This document shows, piece after piece, positions 45,424 to 54,436 of a stretch of DNA of 64,000 nucleotides. A model generated the notes under the pieces. That model was not told where the DNA came from. It was given only the letters and a program-made list of their open reading frames with translations, and did no database searches. The position numbers and the translations under genes are program-made. Source of the stretch: Fibrobacterota bacterium (lineage in GTDB: Bacteria > Fibrobacterota > Fibrobacteria > UBA5070); NCBI GenBank assembly GCA_016715065.1, contig JADKBN010000015.1, forward strand, positions 1 through 64,000, given 5' to 3'. Positions within the stretch are counted from its first letter, which is position 1. Each line of letters starts with the position of its first letter.

Positions 45424-45995
45424 CCGTGCCCTCCGTGGGCGGGAGTTGGGTCGGCGGGAGCCTTGTCCAGCCGGCGCTTGGCCAGCAGGACGGCGCCCAC
45501 GATGGCGGTCAGAAGCAACAGCCCCACCGCCAGGAAGAGAATGGCCCATCCGGAGGTTTCCCGACCTCCGAACAGCACCTTGGAAATGGCATCCACCGTT
45601 CCTCGCTCGGCGGGAACCTTGGCCATCGCATCGGCCACGGCCTGTCCGTCCTTGGCGTCCCAGGCCACGATCAAACGGGTGATCACCGCGCCGATCGCCA
45701 GCGCGGGAAAGACCCCGACCATGGCATGCAGATCGAACCTGGGCGTGCTGGAATCCTTGGCGCTGTTGAGCACCATGATCACGAAGATCACCAACATCAT
45801 GATGGCGCCGGCGTAGACCAGGATCTGCAAGGTGGCCAAAAACGGCGAGGCCATCAGCGAATACACGCCCGACAACGCGACCATCACCCCGATCAGCGAC
45901 ATCGCGCCATGGATGGGGTGGCGCGAAACCAGAACCCCCAACGCGCATCCCACCGCGACTGCCGCGAAGATCGCGAAATAGATCTGTTCGATCAT
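45420..45995 (-). CDS. nuoJ: NADH-quinone oxidoreductase subunit J
   Basis: 191 residues; ATG at 45995 overlaps the nuoI stop (ATGA). Five helices. HPIHGAMSLIGVMVALSGVYSLM and LATLQILVYAGAIMMLVIFVIMVL (core QILVYAGAIMMLVIF) are the NuoJ signature with the pi-bulge helix. The C-terminus ends in a histidine/proline tail (PTPAHGGHG). Confidence 0.94.
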   Translation of the reverse strand: MIEQIYFAIFAAVAVGCALGVLVSRHPIHGAMSLIGVMVALSGVYSLMASPFLATLQILVYAGAIMMLVIFVIMVLNSAKDSSTPRFDLHAMVGVFPALAIGAVITRLIVAWDAKDGQAVADAMAKVPAERGTVDAISKVLFGGRETSGWAILFLAVGLLLLTAIVGAVLLAKRRLDKAPADPTPAHGGHG

Positions 45996-46558
45996 GAAAT
46001 CCCCCACTGCTTCTTGGCTTCGGCGTTGAGGAGTCCGCCCGGAGCCTTCTGGCTCTGGGTGTCGTTGTCCGGATAATCCTTGGGCTCCCAGCTCATCAGG
46101 TCCTTGAGGCCCACCTTGAACTTTTCGCGGCTGTCGGCGGCCAAGGCCACGATGCGCGTGTCCATGCGGATGGCGTCCACCGGACAGGCTTCCGCGCACA
46201 ACCCACAGAACACGCAAACCAACAGATCGATCTCGAACTTGACCGGCTTCTTCTCGATCCGATCGTCGGCCGATTCACCCGCCTGGATGGTGATGCAATT
46301 GGCAGGGCACGCGGTGGAGCACATCATGCACGCCACGCAACGCGGTTCGCCATCCGGACGCTTCATCAGGCGATGCTTGGCGCGATAGTTTCGCGGGATC
46401 ACCGAAGGGGTTTCCGGATAGCTCTGTACGGGCAGGGTTTCCGGCGTGAACAATCCTCTCAGGAAGTGACCCATGGTCACCTTGAGTCCTTTGACGATTT
46501 CCGGCACGTAAGCCTTCTCCGCGAGCGTCATCTCGGGACGCGGAACGGTGCGAGCCAT
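45992..46558 (-). CDS. nuoI: NADH-quinone oxidoreductase subunit I (2x[4Fe-4S])
   Basis: 188 residues. Two ferredoxin motifs, CVACMMCSTACP and CVFCGLCAEACP, bind clusters N6a and N6b, which carry electrons between NuoG and NuoB. MKRPDGEPR before the first motif and AIRMDTRI after the second fit the family. Located between nuoH and nuoJ. Confidence 0.95.
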   Translation of the reverse strand: MARTVPRPEMTLAEKAYVPEIVKGLKVTMGHFLRGLFTPETLPVQSYPETPSVIPRNYRAKHRLMKRPDGEPRCVACMMCSTACPANCITIQAGESADDRIEKKPVKFEIDLLVCVFCGLCAEACPVDAIRMDTRIVALAADSREKFKVGLKDLMSWEPKDYPDNDTQSQKAPGGLLNAEAKKQWGIS

Positions 46559-46561
46559 GGT

Positions 46562-47896
46562 TTAGCCTTTCACCAGCTTGGCCACCACGGCGGTGACCAG
46601 AAGGTTCACGAGGGCGATGTTCAGCATGATCTTCCAACCCAGGGCCATGACCTGGTCGTAGCGGAAGCGCGGCAAGGTCCAGCGCACCCAAACGAAGATC
46701 CAGCAGATGGCGAGGATCTTGACCACGAGGGTTCCCACCTGGACCGCGGCGGTCCCGAGGTTCACCCAAAGCGGCCAGATGTCGGCGGCACCGAGTCCCC
46801 CCTTGGCGGGATGGACCAGAACCATCAAGGCGGCGGCAACGGCCAAAAGCCCAAGACCGATGACGGAAAACGCCCCGTTGAGGATGTTGTATTCACGTTT
46901 GCGATCGACCGCGTCGGTGGTTTGCATCCTGGAATAGATCCTGGCCCACCGGCGAACCATGTAGGCGATGCCCAGGCAACTGAGGCCCACGGCGGCCACG
47001 ATCGCCCCGGACACGAATCCAAGATTGGCGCGGACCGCTTCCGTATCCATGAACGGAATCTGGTATCCGCCCAGGAACAGGGTGCTCAACAGGGCACCGG
47101 CGATGGCGATGTGGGCGTATTCACCCATGTAGAAGAGCCCGAACCGGATGGCGGAGTATTCCACGAAGTAGCCCGCCACGATTTCGGATTCGCCTTCGGC
47201 CATATCAAATGGAGCCCGTCCCGTCTCGGCGAACAGCGAGGTGAGAAACAGCACGAAGCCCACCGGTTGGACAACGATGCCCCAGGTGTGCGCGGCTTGC
47301 CACTCCACGATCTGCGTCAGGGAGAAGCTCCCCACGATCAGGAAGATTCCCGCCGCGGAAAGCCCCATGCTGACCTCGTAGGAAATCATCTGGGCGCTGG
47401 CGCGCATGCCGCCCAGCAAGGCGTATTTGGAGTTCGATGCCCACGCTCCCAGCACCACGCCGTAGATGGACAATCCCGAAAGGGCGAACAGGACCAGCAC
47501 GCCGGAATCCGCGTCCAGAATTTGTCCGGAAACGGTGGCCAAGCCCCGCGAGCCTTCCACCACCATGGGCCCGAACCAGGGGATCACCGAAGGCGTGAGC
47601 AAGGCCACGGCCAGCGGGATCATGGGAGCCAGCAGGTACCAGAAGGTGTGCGCACCGCGAGGAATGAAGTTTTCCTTGGTGAACAGCTTGATCCCGTCGG
47701 GCAGGTTCTGCACGAACCCGAACAGACGGATTCCACCCAGAAGCGGGATGTTCGCCCGGTTGGGACCGTAGCGGTCCTGCATGAGCGAAGCGCCCTTGCG
47801 CTCCATGAAGATGCAGATGGGGATCAGGCACAGAGGGATGAAAACCAACGCGAACTTCGCGATGGCGAGCAAGAACGGAAGATCGAAGTCGATCAA
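46562..47896 (-). CDS. nuoH: NADH-quinone oxidoreductase subunit H
   Basis: 444 residues from a TTG at 47896 overlapping the nuoG stop (TTGA), with AAGGAG seven bases upstream. MERKGASLMQDRYGPNRAN, LPDGIKLFTKENFIP, YALLGGMRASAQMISYEVSM and SLFAETGRAPFDMAEGESEIVAGY are the conserved quinone-chamber and E-channel segments. It is somewhat longer than the usual 330 residues because of extra helices in the C-terminal third. Confidence 0.95.
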   Translation of the reverse strand: MIDFDLPFLLAIAKFALVFIPLCLIPICIFMERKGASLMQDRYGPNRANIPLLGGIRLFGFVQNLPDGIKLFTKENFIPRGAHTFWYLLAPMIPLAVALLTPSVIPWFGPMVVEGSRGLATVSGQILDADSGVLVLFALSGLSIYGVVLGAWASNSKYALLGGMRASAQMISYEVSMGLSAAGIFLIVGSFSLTQIVEWQAAHTWGIVVQPVGFVLFLTSLFAETGRAPFDMAEGESEIVAGYFVEYSAIRFGLFYMGEYAHIAIAGALLSTLFLGGYQIPFMDTEAVRANLGFVSGAIVAAVGLSCLGIAYMVRRWARIYSRMQTTDAVDRKREYNILNGAFSVIGLGLLAVAAALMVLVHPAKGGLGAADIWPLWVNLGTAAVQVGTLVVKILAICWIFVWVRWTLPRFRYDQVMALGWKIMLNIALVNLLVTAVVAKLVKG

Positions 47897-49530
47897 GCCA
47901 CGACTCCTTCCAGGATCCGGCCCATGGGGCCGATGTTGCGGTAGGTGAGTCCGGCCAGGGCCGGGATTCTTCCTTGCGCGAACCGGAACGCGTCCAGTTC
48001 GCTGGTCCATCCGAGCCTGCCCGCCGAAGACAGAATTTGCCATGCCGGTTCGAGGTCCGGGCTGGGCAGGATGGGGGCGGCCTGCATCATCTGCACGCGC
48101 CCCTGGCAGTTGACCATCGTGCCGCGGACCTCGGCCCACGAACGGATGCCCACGGAAAGGGTGGCCTTGGCGACGGAGTCGTCATGCCAGGCGGAGAGAA
48201 CGATCCGCTCCGGGATCGCTTCCAAGGCCTTGGCCTTGGAAGGGGCGATCTTCCAGAGATCGTGGCCGACCACCACCAGGACATCGAATTCCTTGGCGCG
48301 ACGGACGAGCTCGTCCAGGTTGTCGGCGATCCCCAGCAGTTTCTGTCCCAGCCGGTTGGGAACCGGGTCGCCGGAACGGGCGATGTTGTCGGGCTTGCCC
48401 ACAGGCAACCACGATCCGCCGAAGACTTCCGCCCGGGAACCCAGGAACTGGGCCAGCGCGAGGATCGCGGCGTTGTCTTCCAAGGTCAGATGGCCGGAAG
48501 CCACCAGCGCCAGCTTGCGCGCACCGCGCACCAGTTCGCCCAGACGGGATGTCGCTTGCGAAAGCGGAATTTCGTTTTTCCCGAACAATCCCGCCGCCAG
48601 CCGGTTTTCCGACAATTTCTGGTATGCCAGGCGGGTGTCGTTGTGGATCCAGGACTTGTTGACGTCCGGATTGCGACGCGGCATGATGCGCCAGGCTTGG
48701 CCGTCGTAGTGGTCCACCGTGATGTTCGCGCCCAGGCTGTCGGTGGGATCGATGGTCTGGGTGGAGACGAGGTTCCAGACCCGCTGGTGGAACCGGAAAT
48801 GCTTGCCCGTGAGCGCGCCCACCGGGCAGACGTCGGTCACGTTCAAGTCGTACTCGTGACTGAGCTCGGAGCCGGGGAACGTGGACAGGAAGGCGTGGTC
48901 GCCGCGACCGGCGATATACAACTGTTCGGAACCGGCCACATCGCGCATGAAGCGAACGCACCGGTCGCACAGGATGCACCGTTCCTGATCCAGGATCACG
49001 GTGGGTCCCAGATCCAGGTGCTTGCCGCCGCGATCCTGTCCCTTGGAATCCTGATGCCGGTTTTCCGGCGAGCCCTTGTACTGCTTGCCGATCCCCTCGC
49101 GCATGCGGCTGGTCTGTCCGCCGGCGGACATGTAGTTGTCCTGCAGCGAGCATTCGCCGGCCTTGTCGCAGATGGGGCAATCCAGCGGGTGGTTGGCCAG
49201 CTGGAACTCCATCACGGCCTTGCGGGCGGTCTTGACCTTTTCGGAGGAATGATCCGTGGCGACCTTCATGCCGGCGCGCACCGGCGTGTAGCAGGCGATC
49301 GCCAAGCCCATTCCGCGGGGGCCGTCTGTTTCCACCATGCACTGGCGGCAATTTCCGGCCACCGGCAGGTCCGGATGGTAGCAGAAGTGGGGGGTGGCGA
49401 TCCCGATGGTCTTCAGGGCCTCGACGAGGTTGGTTCCTTCCGGAACCTCCACGTCGCGACCGTCGACGTTGATCGTGACCTTTTTCCCGTCGGGCTTGGG
49501 CAGCACCGGCATGTGGTAGGAGTTGCTCAT
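47893..49530 (-). CDS. nuoG: NADH-quinone oxidoreductase subunit G
   Basis: 545 residues; ATG at 49530 overlaps the nuoF stop (TAATG). The [2Fe-2S] domain has FCYHPDLPVAGNCRQCMVE and IACYTP. HPLDCPICDKAGECSLQD and CILCDRCVRFMRD with CPVGALT bind further clusters. The molybdopterin-like part is reduced: after about residue 330 only about 215 residues remain, against several hundred more in E. coli NuoG. Electron wire of the peripheral arm. Confidence 0.94.
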   Translation of the reverse strand: MSNSYHMPVLPKPDGKKVTINVDGRDVEVPEGTNLVEALKTIGIATPHFCYHPDLPVAGNCRQCMVETDGPRGMGLAIACYTPVRAGMKVATDHSSEKVKTARKAVMEFQLANHPLDCPICDKAGECSLQDNYMSAGGQTSRMREGIGKQYKGSPENRHQDSKGQDRGGKHLDLGPTVILDQERCILCDRCVRFMRDVAGSEQLYIAGRGDHAFLSTFPGSELSHEYDLNVTDVCPVGALTGKHFRFHQRVWNLVSTQTIDPTDSLGANITVDHYDGQAWRIMPRRNPDVNKSWIHNDTRLAYQKLSENRLAAGLFGKNEIPLSQATSRLGELVRGARKLALVASGHLTLEDNAAILALAQFLGSRAEVFGGSWLPVGKPDNIARSGDPVPNRLGQKLLGIADNLDELVRRAKEFDVLVVVGHDLWKIAPSKAKALEAIPERIVLSAWHDDSVAKATLSVGIRSWAEVRGTMVNCQGRVQMMQAAPILPSPDLEPAWQILSSAGRLGWTSELDAFRFAQGRIPALAGLTYRNIGPMGRILEGVVA

Positions 49531-50834
49531 TACCAGAACGCTCCCGGACGGAAATCGTCATCCATTCGAGGGGACGCGTGGCCGGGATTGGCCGACACCG
49601 CCTTCTCGAATTCTGGACGGAACTTCCCGATGAAGTTCTCGATGGGCCATGCGTCCGCGATGGCCAGCGGACAGATGGTGGTGTAGCTGAAGTTGGCGGC
49701 CAGGTCCAGCATGTGTTCCAGGTCGCCGTCGCGGCCCTTGCCGGCCACGACGCTTTTCAGGATGCGGTCGGCGTAGCCCGTGCCTTCGCGGCAGGGCGTG
49801 CACTGTCCGCAGGATTCGTGGGCATAAAAACGCGTGAGGGACGCCAACATGCCCACCGCGTTGCGCGTGGTGTTGAAGGCGATCACGGCGCCGGATCCCA
49901 GCATGGTTTTGAGCGCCGCGAGCGCTTCGTAGTCGAGGTTGGCCTTGCGGGCTTCCTCGGCCAAGAGCACCGGCGAGCTGGAACCGCCAGGGATCACGCC
50001 CTTGAGCTCCCCTACGATGCCTTGGCAGAGGTCCTTGCTCTCCAGAAGTTCCATCAGGGGCGTGCCCATGGGGACTTCGTAGACGCCAGGACGTTTCACG
50101 TCTCCGGAAACGGAGAAGACCTTGGTGCCTCCGGATTTCGGCGTGCCCAACGCCTGGTAGGCGGCCGGGCCGTTTTCCAGGATCCAGGGAAGCGCCATGA
50201 GGGTTTCCACGTTGTTCACGCAGGTGGGCGAGGCCCAGGCTCCGGAAACGGCAGGGAACGGCGGCTTGAGCCGGGGTTGGCCCTTGTAGCCTTCCAAACT
50301 GTTGATCAGGGCGGTTTCTTCGCCGCAGATGTAGGCGCCCGCGCCGCGGTGGACGTAGATGTCCAGGCTGTAACCAGTCCCCTGGATGTTCTCGCCCAAG
50401 ATCCCCGCGTCGTAGGCTTGCTTGAGCGCGCGGTTCAGAGCCTCGATGGCCGGCAGGAATTCGCCGCGCACATATATGTAGGCAGTGCGCACGCCCAGCG
50501 CCCAACCGCAGATCAGCATGCCCTCGATCAGGCGATGCGGATCTTCCAGCATCAGCACGTGGTCCTTGAACGTGCCGGGTTCACCTTCGTCGGCGTTGAC
50601 CACTAGATACACGGGCTTGCCGGAGTTGCGCGGCACGAACGACCACTTCATGCCGGTGGGGAATCCGGCGCCGCCGCGACCACGGAGGCCGGAGCGGGAG
50701 ACCAGGTCGATCAGTTCGAACTGGGAGAGATCGAACAAGCGCGGTCCAAGCGAAGCGTACCCGCCCAGGGAGCGGTACACGCCGAGGTCGCAGGCGCCCT
50801 TGCCGAAATTCTGCGTGACGGTGAGCGTCGCCAT
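49530..50834 (-). CDS. nuoF: NADH-quinone oxidoreductase subunit F (NADH-binding)
   Basis: 434 residues; ATG at 50834 overlaps the nuoE stop (TAATG). SGLRGRGGAGFPTGMKW and NADEGEPGTFKDH form the FMN/NADH site; HRGAGAYICGEETALINSLEG is the third block; the N3 cluster motif is ESCGQCTPCREGT with a later cysteine in TTICPLA. It oxidises NADH. Confidence 0.96.
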   Translation of the reverse strand: MATLTVTQNFGKGACDLGVYRSLGGYASLGPRLFDLSQFELIDLVSRSGLRGRGGAGFPTGMKWSFVPRNSGKPVYLVVNADEGEPGTFKDHVLMLEDPHRLIEGMLICGWALGVRTAYIYVRGEFLPAIEALNRALKQAYDAGILGENIQGTGYSLDIYVHRGAGAYICGEETALINSLEGYKGQPRLKPPFPAVSGAWASPTCVNNVETLMALPWILENGPAAYQALGTPKSGGTKVFSVSGDVKRPGVYEVPMGTPLMELLESKDLCQGIVGELKGVIPGGSSSPVLLAEEARKANLDYEALAALKTMLGSGAVIAFNTTRNAVGMLASLTRFYAHESCGQCTPCREGTGYADRILKSVVAGKGRDGDLEHMLDLAANFSYTTICPLAIADAWPIENFIGKFRPEFEKAVSANPGHASPRMDDDFRPGAFW

Positions 50835-51775
50835 TATGCCTCCACCTTCGCGATGTTCGAGGGCTTGGCGCGGCGTCCTTGGGACTCCGAGACCATGCGC
50901 AGTTCGGTTCCGGCGGGAAGCTCGCCCACCCATTCCTTGTCCTTGCCGGTCAAGGTGGCCAGCGAGATAAATTCCGTCCCGTTGGTGCGGTTCTCCAGAT
51001 GCAGGGCGGAAACGCCCGCGTCGGCGCGCCAGGTGACCTTGACCTTGCCGTCTTCCGTCTTCTGGACGGAGAGCCCCAGCACGGGAGGCGCCGGTGCGTA
51101 GTCGGGCTTCTGGGCGGCGGTGTTCGCGCCCTTCGCGCCCGGATGCCCACCCGTGCGGAAGGCACCGCCGGATGCGTCGCGAACGGGTTCCTTTTGTTGC
51201 GACTTGGCCTGTTGGCGGCACCAGGCGACGATCTTGTCGAAGCGTTCCTTGGTGAGGGAAACGCCGGTGGGCATGGCCAAGGCGCCATCCACCACGTCGG
51301 TGGCGAAGTCGTCGTTGACCTGCATCACGGGGCCGTTCCCGCAGGCGCCGAGGCACTCCACGCGAAGGAGCGTGAAGAGATTGTCGGAAGTCGTGCCGCC
51401 GTGGGACGTGGTCTCCAACGTCTTTTCGGCGTGGGCGATGATATCTTCCGCACCCAGCACGTGGCACGACACATTCTGACAGATCTGCAGGAAGAACCGG
51501 CCGGTGGGTTCCTTCTTGTACATCGTGTAGAACATGCTGACGCCGTAGGCGTGCACGGGGCTGACCTCGCACTTGCCCGCCGCCCAGCGGATCGCTTCCT
51601 GGGGAAGCCATCCGAGCACCTCTTGGGCGAGCCAAAGCATGGGCAGAAGCGCCGAACGCGGCACGGGGTAGCGGCGCACGAGCTCTTCGGCGCGCTCCAG
51701 GACGGACGGGATCTCGAGCTTCGAGAAGACCTCGTCGGTGGAAGGCTGATCGACCTTGGTGTGGCAGTGTCCCAT
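50834..51775 (-). CDS. nuoE: NADH-quinone oxidoreductase subunit E with C-terminal fibronectin-III-like extension
   Basis: 313 residues from the ATG at 51775. Residues 15-190 are NuoE/thioredoxin-like, with the N1a [2Fe-2S] ligands C99, C104, C141 and C145 (CQNVSC and CLGAC). A disordered linker (about 191-227) leads to a beta-rich domain at 228-313 with the rhythm of a fibronectin type III module (APPVLGLSV, KVKVTWRAD, VSALHLENRTNG, EWVGELPAGTELRMVSES). NuoE is normally about 160-180 residues. The extension is in frame, uses the same codons, and ends exactly at the nuoF start, so it is part of the gene. Confidence 0.92.
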   Translation of the reverse strand: MGHCHTKVDQPSTDEVFSKLEIPSVLERAEELVRRYPVPRSALLPMLWLAQEVLGWLPQEAIRWAAGKCEVSPVHAYGVSMFYTMYKKEPTGRFFLQICQNVSCHVLGAEDIIAHAEKTLETTSHGGTTSDNLFTLLRVECLGACGNGPVMQVNDDFATDVVDGALAMPTGVSLTKERFDKIVAWCRQQAKSQQKEPVRDASGGAFRTGGHPGAKGANTAAQKPDYAPAPPVLGLSVQKTEDGKVKVTWRADAGVSALHLENRTNGTEFISLATLTGKDKEWVGELPAGTELRMVSESQGRRAKPSNIAKVEA

Positions 51776-51783
51776 GGTTTCCC

Positions 51784-52977
51784 TCAGCGGTCCAGTTCGC
51801 CGGCGATGATGTTGATGCTGGAAAGGCAGGCGATGGCATCGGCCACCATGGAGCCTTCGACGAGGTCCGCGTAGGCCGCGAACTGCGTGAAGCAGGGCGG
51901 GCGGACCTTGATCTTCCAGGGTTTGCCGGAACCGTCGGAAACCACGAAGAACCCGAGCTCTCCGTTGGCCGCCTCGATGGATCCGTAGAATTCTCCCGCC
52001 GGCACGCACACGCCCTCGAAGACCACCTTGAAGTGGTTGATCAGGGCTTCCATGTCGTGGTAGGCCTTGCCGTGTCCGGGAAGGATCAGGCGAGGGTCGG
52101 TGGTGTTGATGGGGCCGGGACGAAGGCGCGCCAAGGCTTGGCGGCAGATCGAGATCGATTCCTTGATCTCGTACATGCGCACCATGACGCGATCGAAGGT
52201 GTCGCCGGTGCTGCCCACCACGGTTTGGAAGTCGTAGGTCTCGTAGTCGAGGTAGGGCTCGTCCTTGCGGAGGTCGCGATCCACGCCGGTGGCGCGCAGA
52301 CACGGCCCGGTCCATCCCCAGCTCACGGCGTCTTCGGCGGAGATCGGGCAGCATCCGCGCGTGCGCTCGATGAAGATCCGGTTGTGCTGCAGAAGACGGA
52401 AAGCGTCATCCAGGCCTTTTTCCACTTCCACCAGCACGGAGGCCACTTCGGACTCGAATCCGTCGTAGGTGTCGCGGTAGAGCCCGCCGATGCGGGTGAA
52501 GGTGTTGGTCAGTCGCGCACCGGAGAGCTTCTCCCAGATGCCGTAGACCTTTTCGCGGGGATTGAACAGGTAGAAGTAGTTGGTGAGCGCACCCAAATCC
52601 GCCGCCGCGGCGGCCACGCAGACCACGTGGTCGATGATGCGCGACAGTTCCGACAGAAGCACCCGCAGCACCTTGGCGCGTTCGGGGATCTCCACCTCGA
52701 ACATCCGCTCGATGGTGTGGCAGAAGCCGATGTTGTTGAGGATGGCCGAGCAGTAGTTGAGGCGATCGGTGTAAGGCAGGACCTGCTGCCAGGTCCCCTG
52801 CTCCACCATCTTCTCGAAGCCGCGGTGCAGGTAGCCGATTTCCGTCACGGTCCCGGCGATGGTCTCGCCGTCGAGAGCGACGAAGGCCCGCAGCGCGCCG
52901 TGGGTAGCCGGGTGCGAAGGCCCGATGTTGACCGTGAGCAGATCGATCTTCTCGCCCTGGGGAGTGAGGACCTTCAC
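51784..52977 (-). CDS. nuoD: NADH-quinone oxidoreductase subunit D
   Basis: 397 residues from a GTG at 52977 that overlaps the nuoC stop (GTGA). NIGPSHPATHGALR, EIGYLHRGFEKM, YTDRLNYCSA, SELSRIIDHVV and RGCCPISAEDAVSWGWTGP belong to the 49-kDa quinone-site subunit; the tail ends SSINIIAGELDR. Together with NuoB it forms the quinone-binding site. Confidence 0.95.
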   Translation of the reverse strand: MKVLTPQGEKIDLLTVNIGPSHPATHGALRAFVALDGETIAGTVTEIGYLHRGFEKMVEQGTWQQVLPYTDRLNYCSAILNNIGFCHTIERMFEVEIPERAKVLRVLLSELSRIIDHVVCVAAAAADLGALTNYFYLFNPREKVYGIWEKLSGARLTNTFTRIGGLYRDTYDGFESEVASVLVEVEKGLDDAFRLLQHNRIFIERTRGCCPISAEDAVSWGWTGPCLRATGVDRDLRKDEPYLDYETYDFQTVVGSTGDTFDRVMVRMYEIKESISICRQALARLRPGPINTTDPRLILPGHGKAYHDMEALINHFKVVFEGVCVPAGEFYGSIEAANGELGFFVVSDGSGKPWKIKVRPPCFTQFAAYADLVEGSMVADAIACLSSINIIAGELDR

Positions 52978-53675
52978 GATTGTTTCTCCACGTTGTTGCG
53001 CTGTTCGCGCGAAACCTTGCCCAAGAGGTCGGTCTCTTCCACCGATGGCGCGTTGGCGGTAGGGGCTTCCAGCACGGTGAAGCCGTTGGATTTCAGGCGC
53101 GCCACCATCGGATCCACGAGAGGATCGTTGGTGGACAACCACTGGCGTTTGCGGGCCGGATAGTCCTTGCGCAACGGATGGCCCTGGAATTCGATGTGGT
53201 TGAGCAGTCGGCGAAGATCCGGATGGCCGGCGAAGACGATGCCGTACTGGTCCCAGGTTTCGCGCTCCTGCCAATTGGCGATCTTGAACAGGTCGTGGAT
53301 GGAAGGGACGCTGGGGGATTCCTCTTCCACCCGCACCTTCAGACGCAATCTCCGCGCGGCGTTGCGCTGGCTGCGAAGGTTGTAGACCACGGCGTAGCGG
53401 GCCTCTTCGTGACCAGGATATTCCAGGTAGTCGATCGCCGTCACATCCAGCAGAAGGTCCATCTGGAACTCGGAATCGTCGCGCAGAAACCGCACGGCCT
53501 CGCGAAGCTTGGGGGCGGGCAGGATCACGGTCAGGCCCCAGCGATCGGCGGGATCCAGGATCCCTTCGAAGCGCGAGGACAGAATTTGGAAGGCCTGGTC
53601 CTGGAAGGCCTTCCGGGACTGCGCGTTGGCGGGAACCAGTTCCCGGCCCAGATCGGTGGTGGCTGTCTGGCTCAT
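52974..53675 (-). CDS. nuoC: NADH-quinone oxidoreductase subunit C
   Basis: 233 residues; ATG at 53675 overlaps the nuoB stop (ATGA). LLDVTAIDYLEYPG, VPSIHDLFKIANWQERETWDQYGIVFAGHPDLRRLL and HPLRKDYPA are the 30-kDa subunit signature. C and D are separate genes here, not fused. Normal length apart from a short extra C-terminal tail. Confidence 0.94.
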   Translation of the reverse strand: MSQTATTDLGRELVPANAQSRKAFQDQAFQILSSRFEGILDPADRWGLTVILPAPKLREAVRFLRDDSEFQMDLLLDVTAIDYLEYPGHEEARYAVVYNLRSQRNAARRLRLKVRVEEESPSVPSIHDLFKIANWQERETWDQYGIVFAGHPDLRRLLNHIEFQGHPLRKDYPARKRQWLSTNDPLVDPMVARLKSNGFTVLEAPTANAPSVEETDLLGKVSREQRNNVEKQS

Positions 53676-54256
53676 CCGACTTGGATCCTCTGGTGATTGG
53701 CGGCGGCGCGATCCTTCATGTAGGACGAATCCTGGATCTTGTCCTGCAATTGCAGGAGCGCCTCGATGTAGGCCTCCGGACGCGGAGGGCAACCGGCGAT
53801 GTAGACGTCCACCGGAACGATCTCGTCGATTCCCGGGAGCGTGCAATAGCAGTCGTAGAAGCCACCCGTGCTGGCGCAGGCGCCGACGGAGATGACCCAG
53901 CGAGGCTCCATCATCTGTTCCCAGATGCGCCGCAGGATGGGAGCCTGCTTGTAGGTGATGGTGCCGGCCACGATCAATAGATCCGATTGACGCGGCGAGA
54001 AGCGCATGAATTCGGCGCCGAAACGCGCCAAGTCATATTTTGACGCAGCCAGCGCCATGAATTCGATCGCGCAGCAGGCCGTGCCGAACGTGAAAGGCCA
54101 AAGCGAATTCTTGCGTCCCCAGCCGATCAACGCGTCGATCGAAGTGGTGACCATGCTCTGGTTGAGACCCGCGTCCTGATGGAGCGCCGCGACCGGCGGC
54201 TGCTGTGTCAGCGGAATGGAAGTCGTCTGAGGTGCCGCCTTGGCTCCTTCGCCCAT
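53672..54256 (-). CDS. nuoB: NADH-quinone oxidoreductase subunit B (N2 cluster)
   Basis: 194 residues, ATG at 54256. Cluster N2 ligands: C61 and C62 in TACCAIEFMA, the cysteine of SVGACASTGG and that of IAGCPPRPE. It passes electrons to quinone. It is the first gene of the operon: nothing resembling nuoA lies between it and the divergent gene at 54437. The N-terminal 35 residues are a polar extension before the conserved core. Confidence 0.95.
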   Translation of the reverse strand: MGEGAKAAPQTTSIPLTQQPPVAALHQDAGLNQSMVTTSIDALIGWGRKNSLWPFTFGTACCAIEFMALAASKYDLARFGAEFMRFSPRQSDLLIVAGTITYKQAPILRRIWEQMMEPRWVISVGACASTGGFYDCYCTLPGIDEIVPVDVYIAGCPPRPEAYIEALLQLQDKIQDSSYMKDRAAANHQRIQVG

Positions 54257-54319
54257 TTATCGGCCTGCTTTCATCATTGATGGCCCCAAGATAGAACCCG
54301 AAGCGGGTTTTGCCCCTTC

Positions 54320-54348
54320 TTGACCTTCCGTATGACTATCCTTCAAAT
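54320..54348 (+). promoter_or_regulatory. Candidate sigma-70-type promoter of the secreted-protein gene
   Basis: TTGACC, 17 bases, then TCAAAT. The start codon is 89 bases further on. A small stem AACCCG-AAG-CGGGTT (54295-54309) sits just upstream, in the nuoB leader on the other strand. Confidence 0.4.
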
Positions 54349-54436
54349 TGGCGGAAAGTTCCCCAGCGCCGTCGGAATTTAAGATCGGCTTTTCAGCCAA
54401 TCAGCTGTTGACCCCCTTTGCATTCGGAGTTTCACC

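Noticed and set aside
54285..54320. Terminator upstream of nuoB
   Set aside because: The stem AACCCG/CGGGTT is only 6 bp, lacks a proper T-run, and no plus-strand gene precedes it.
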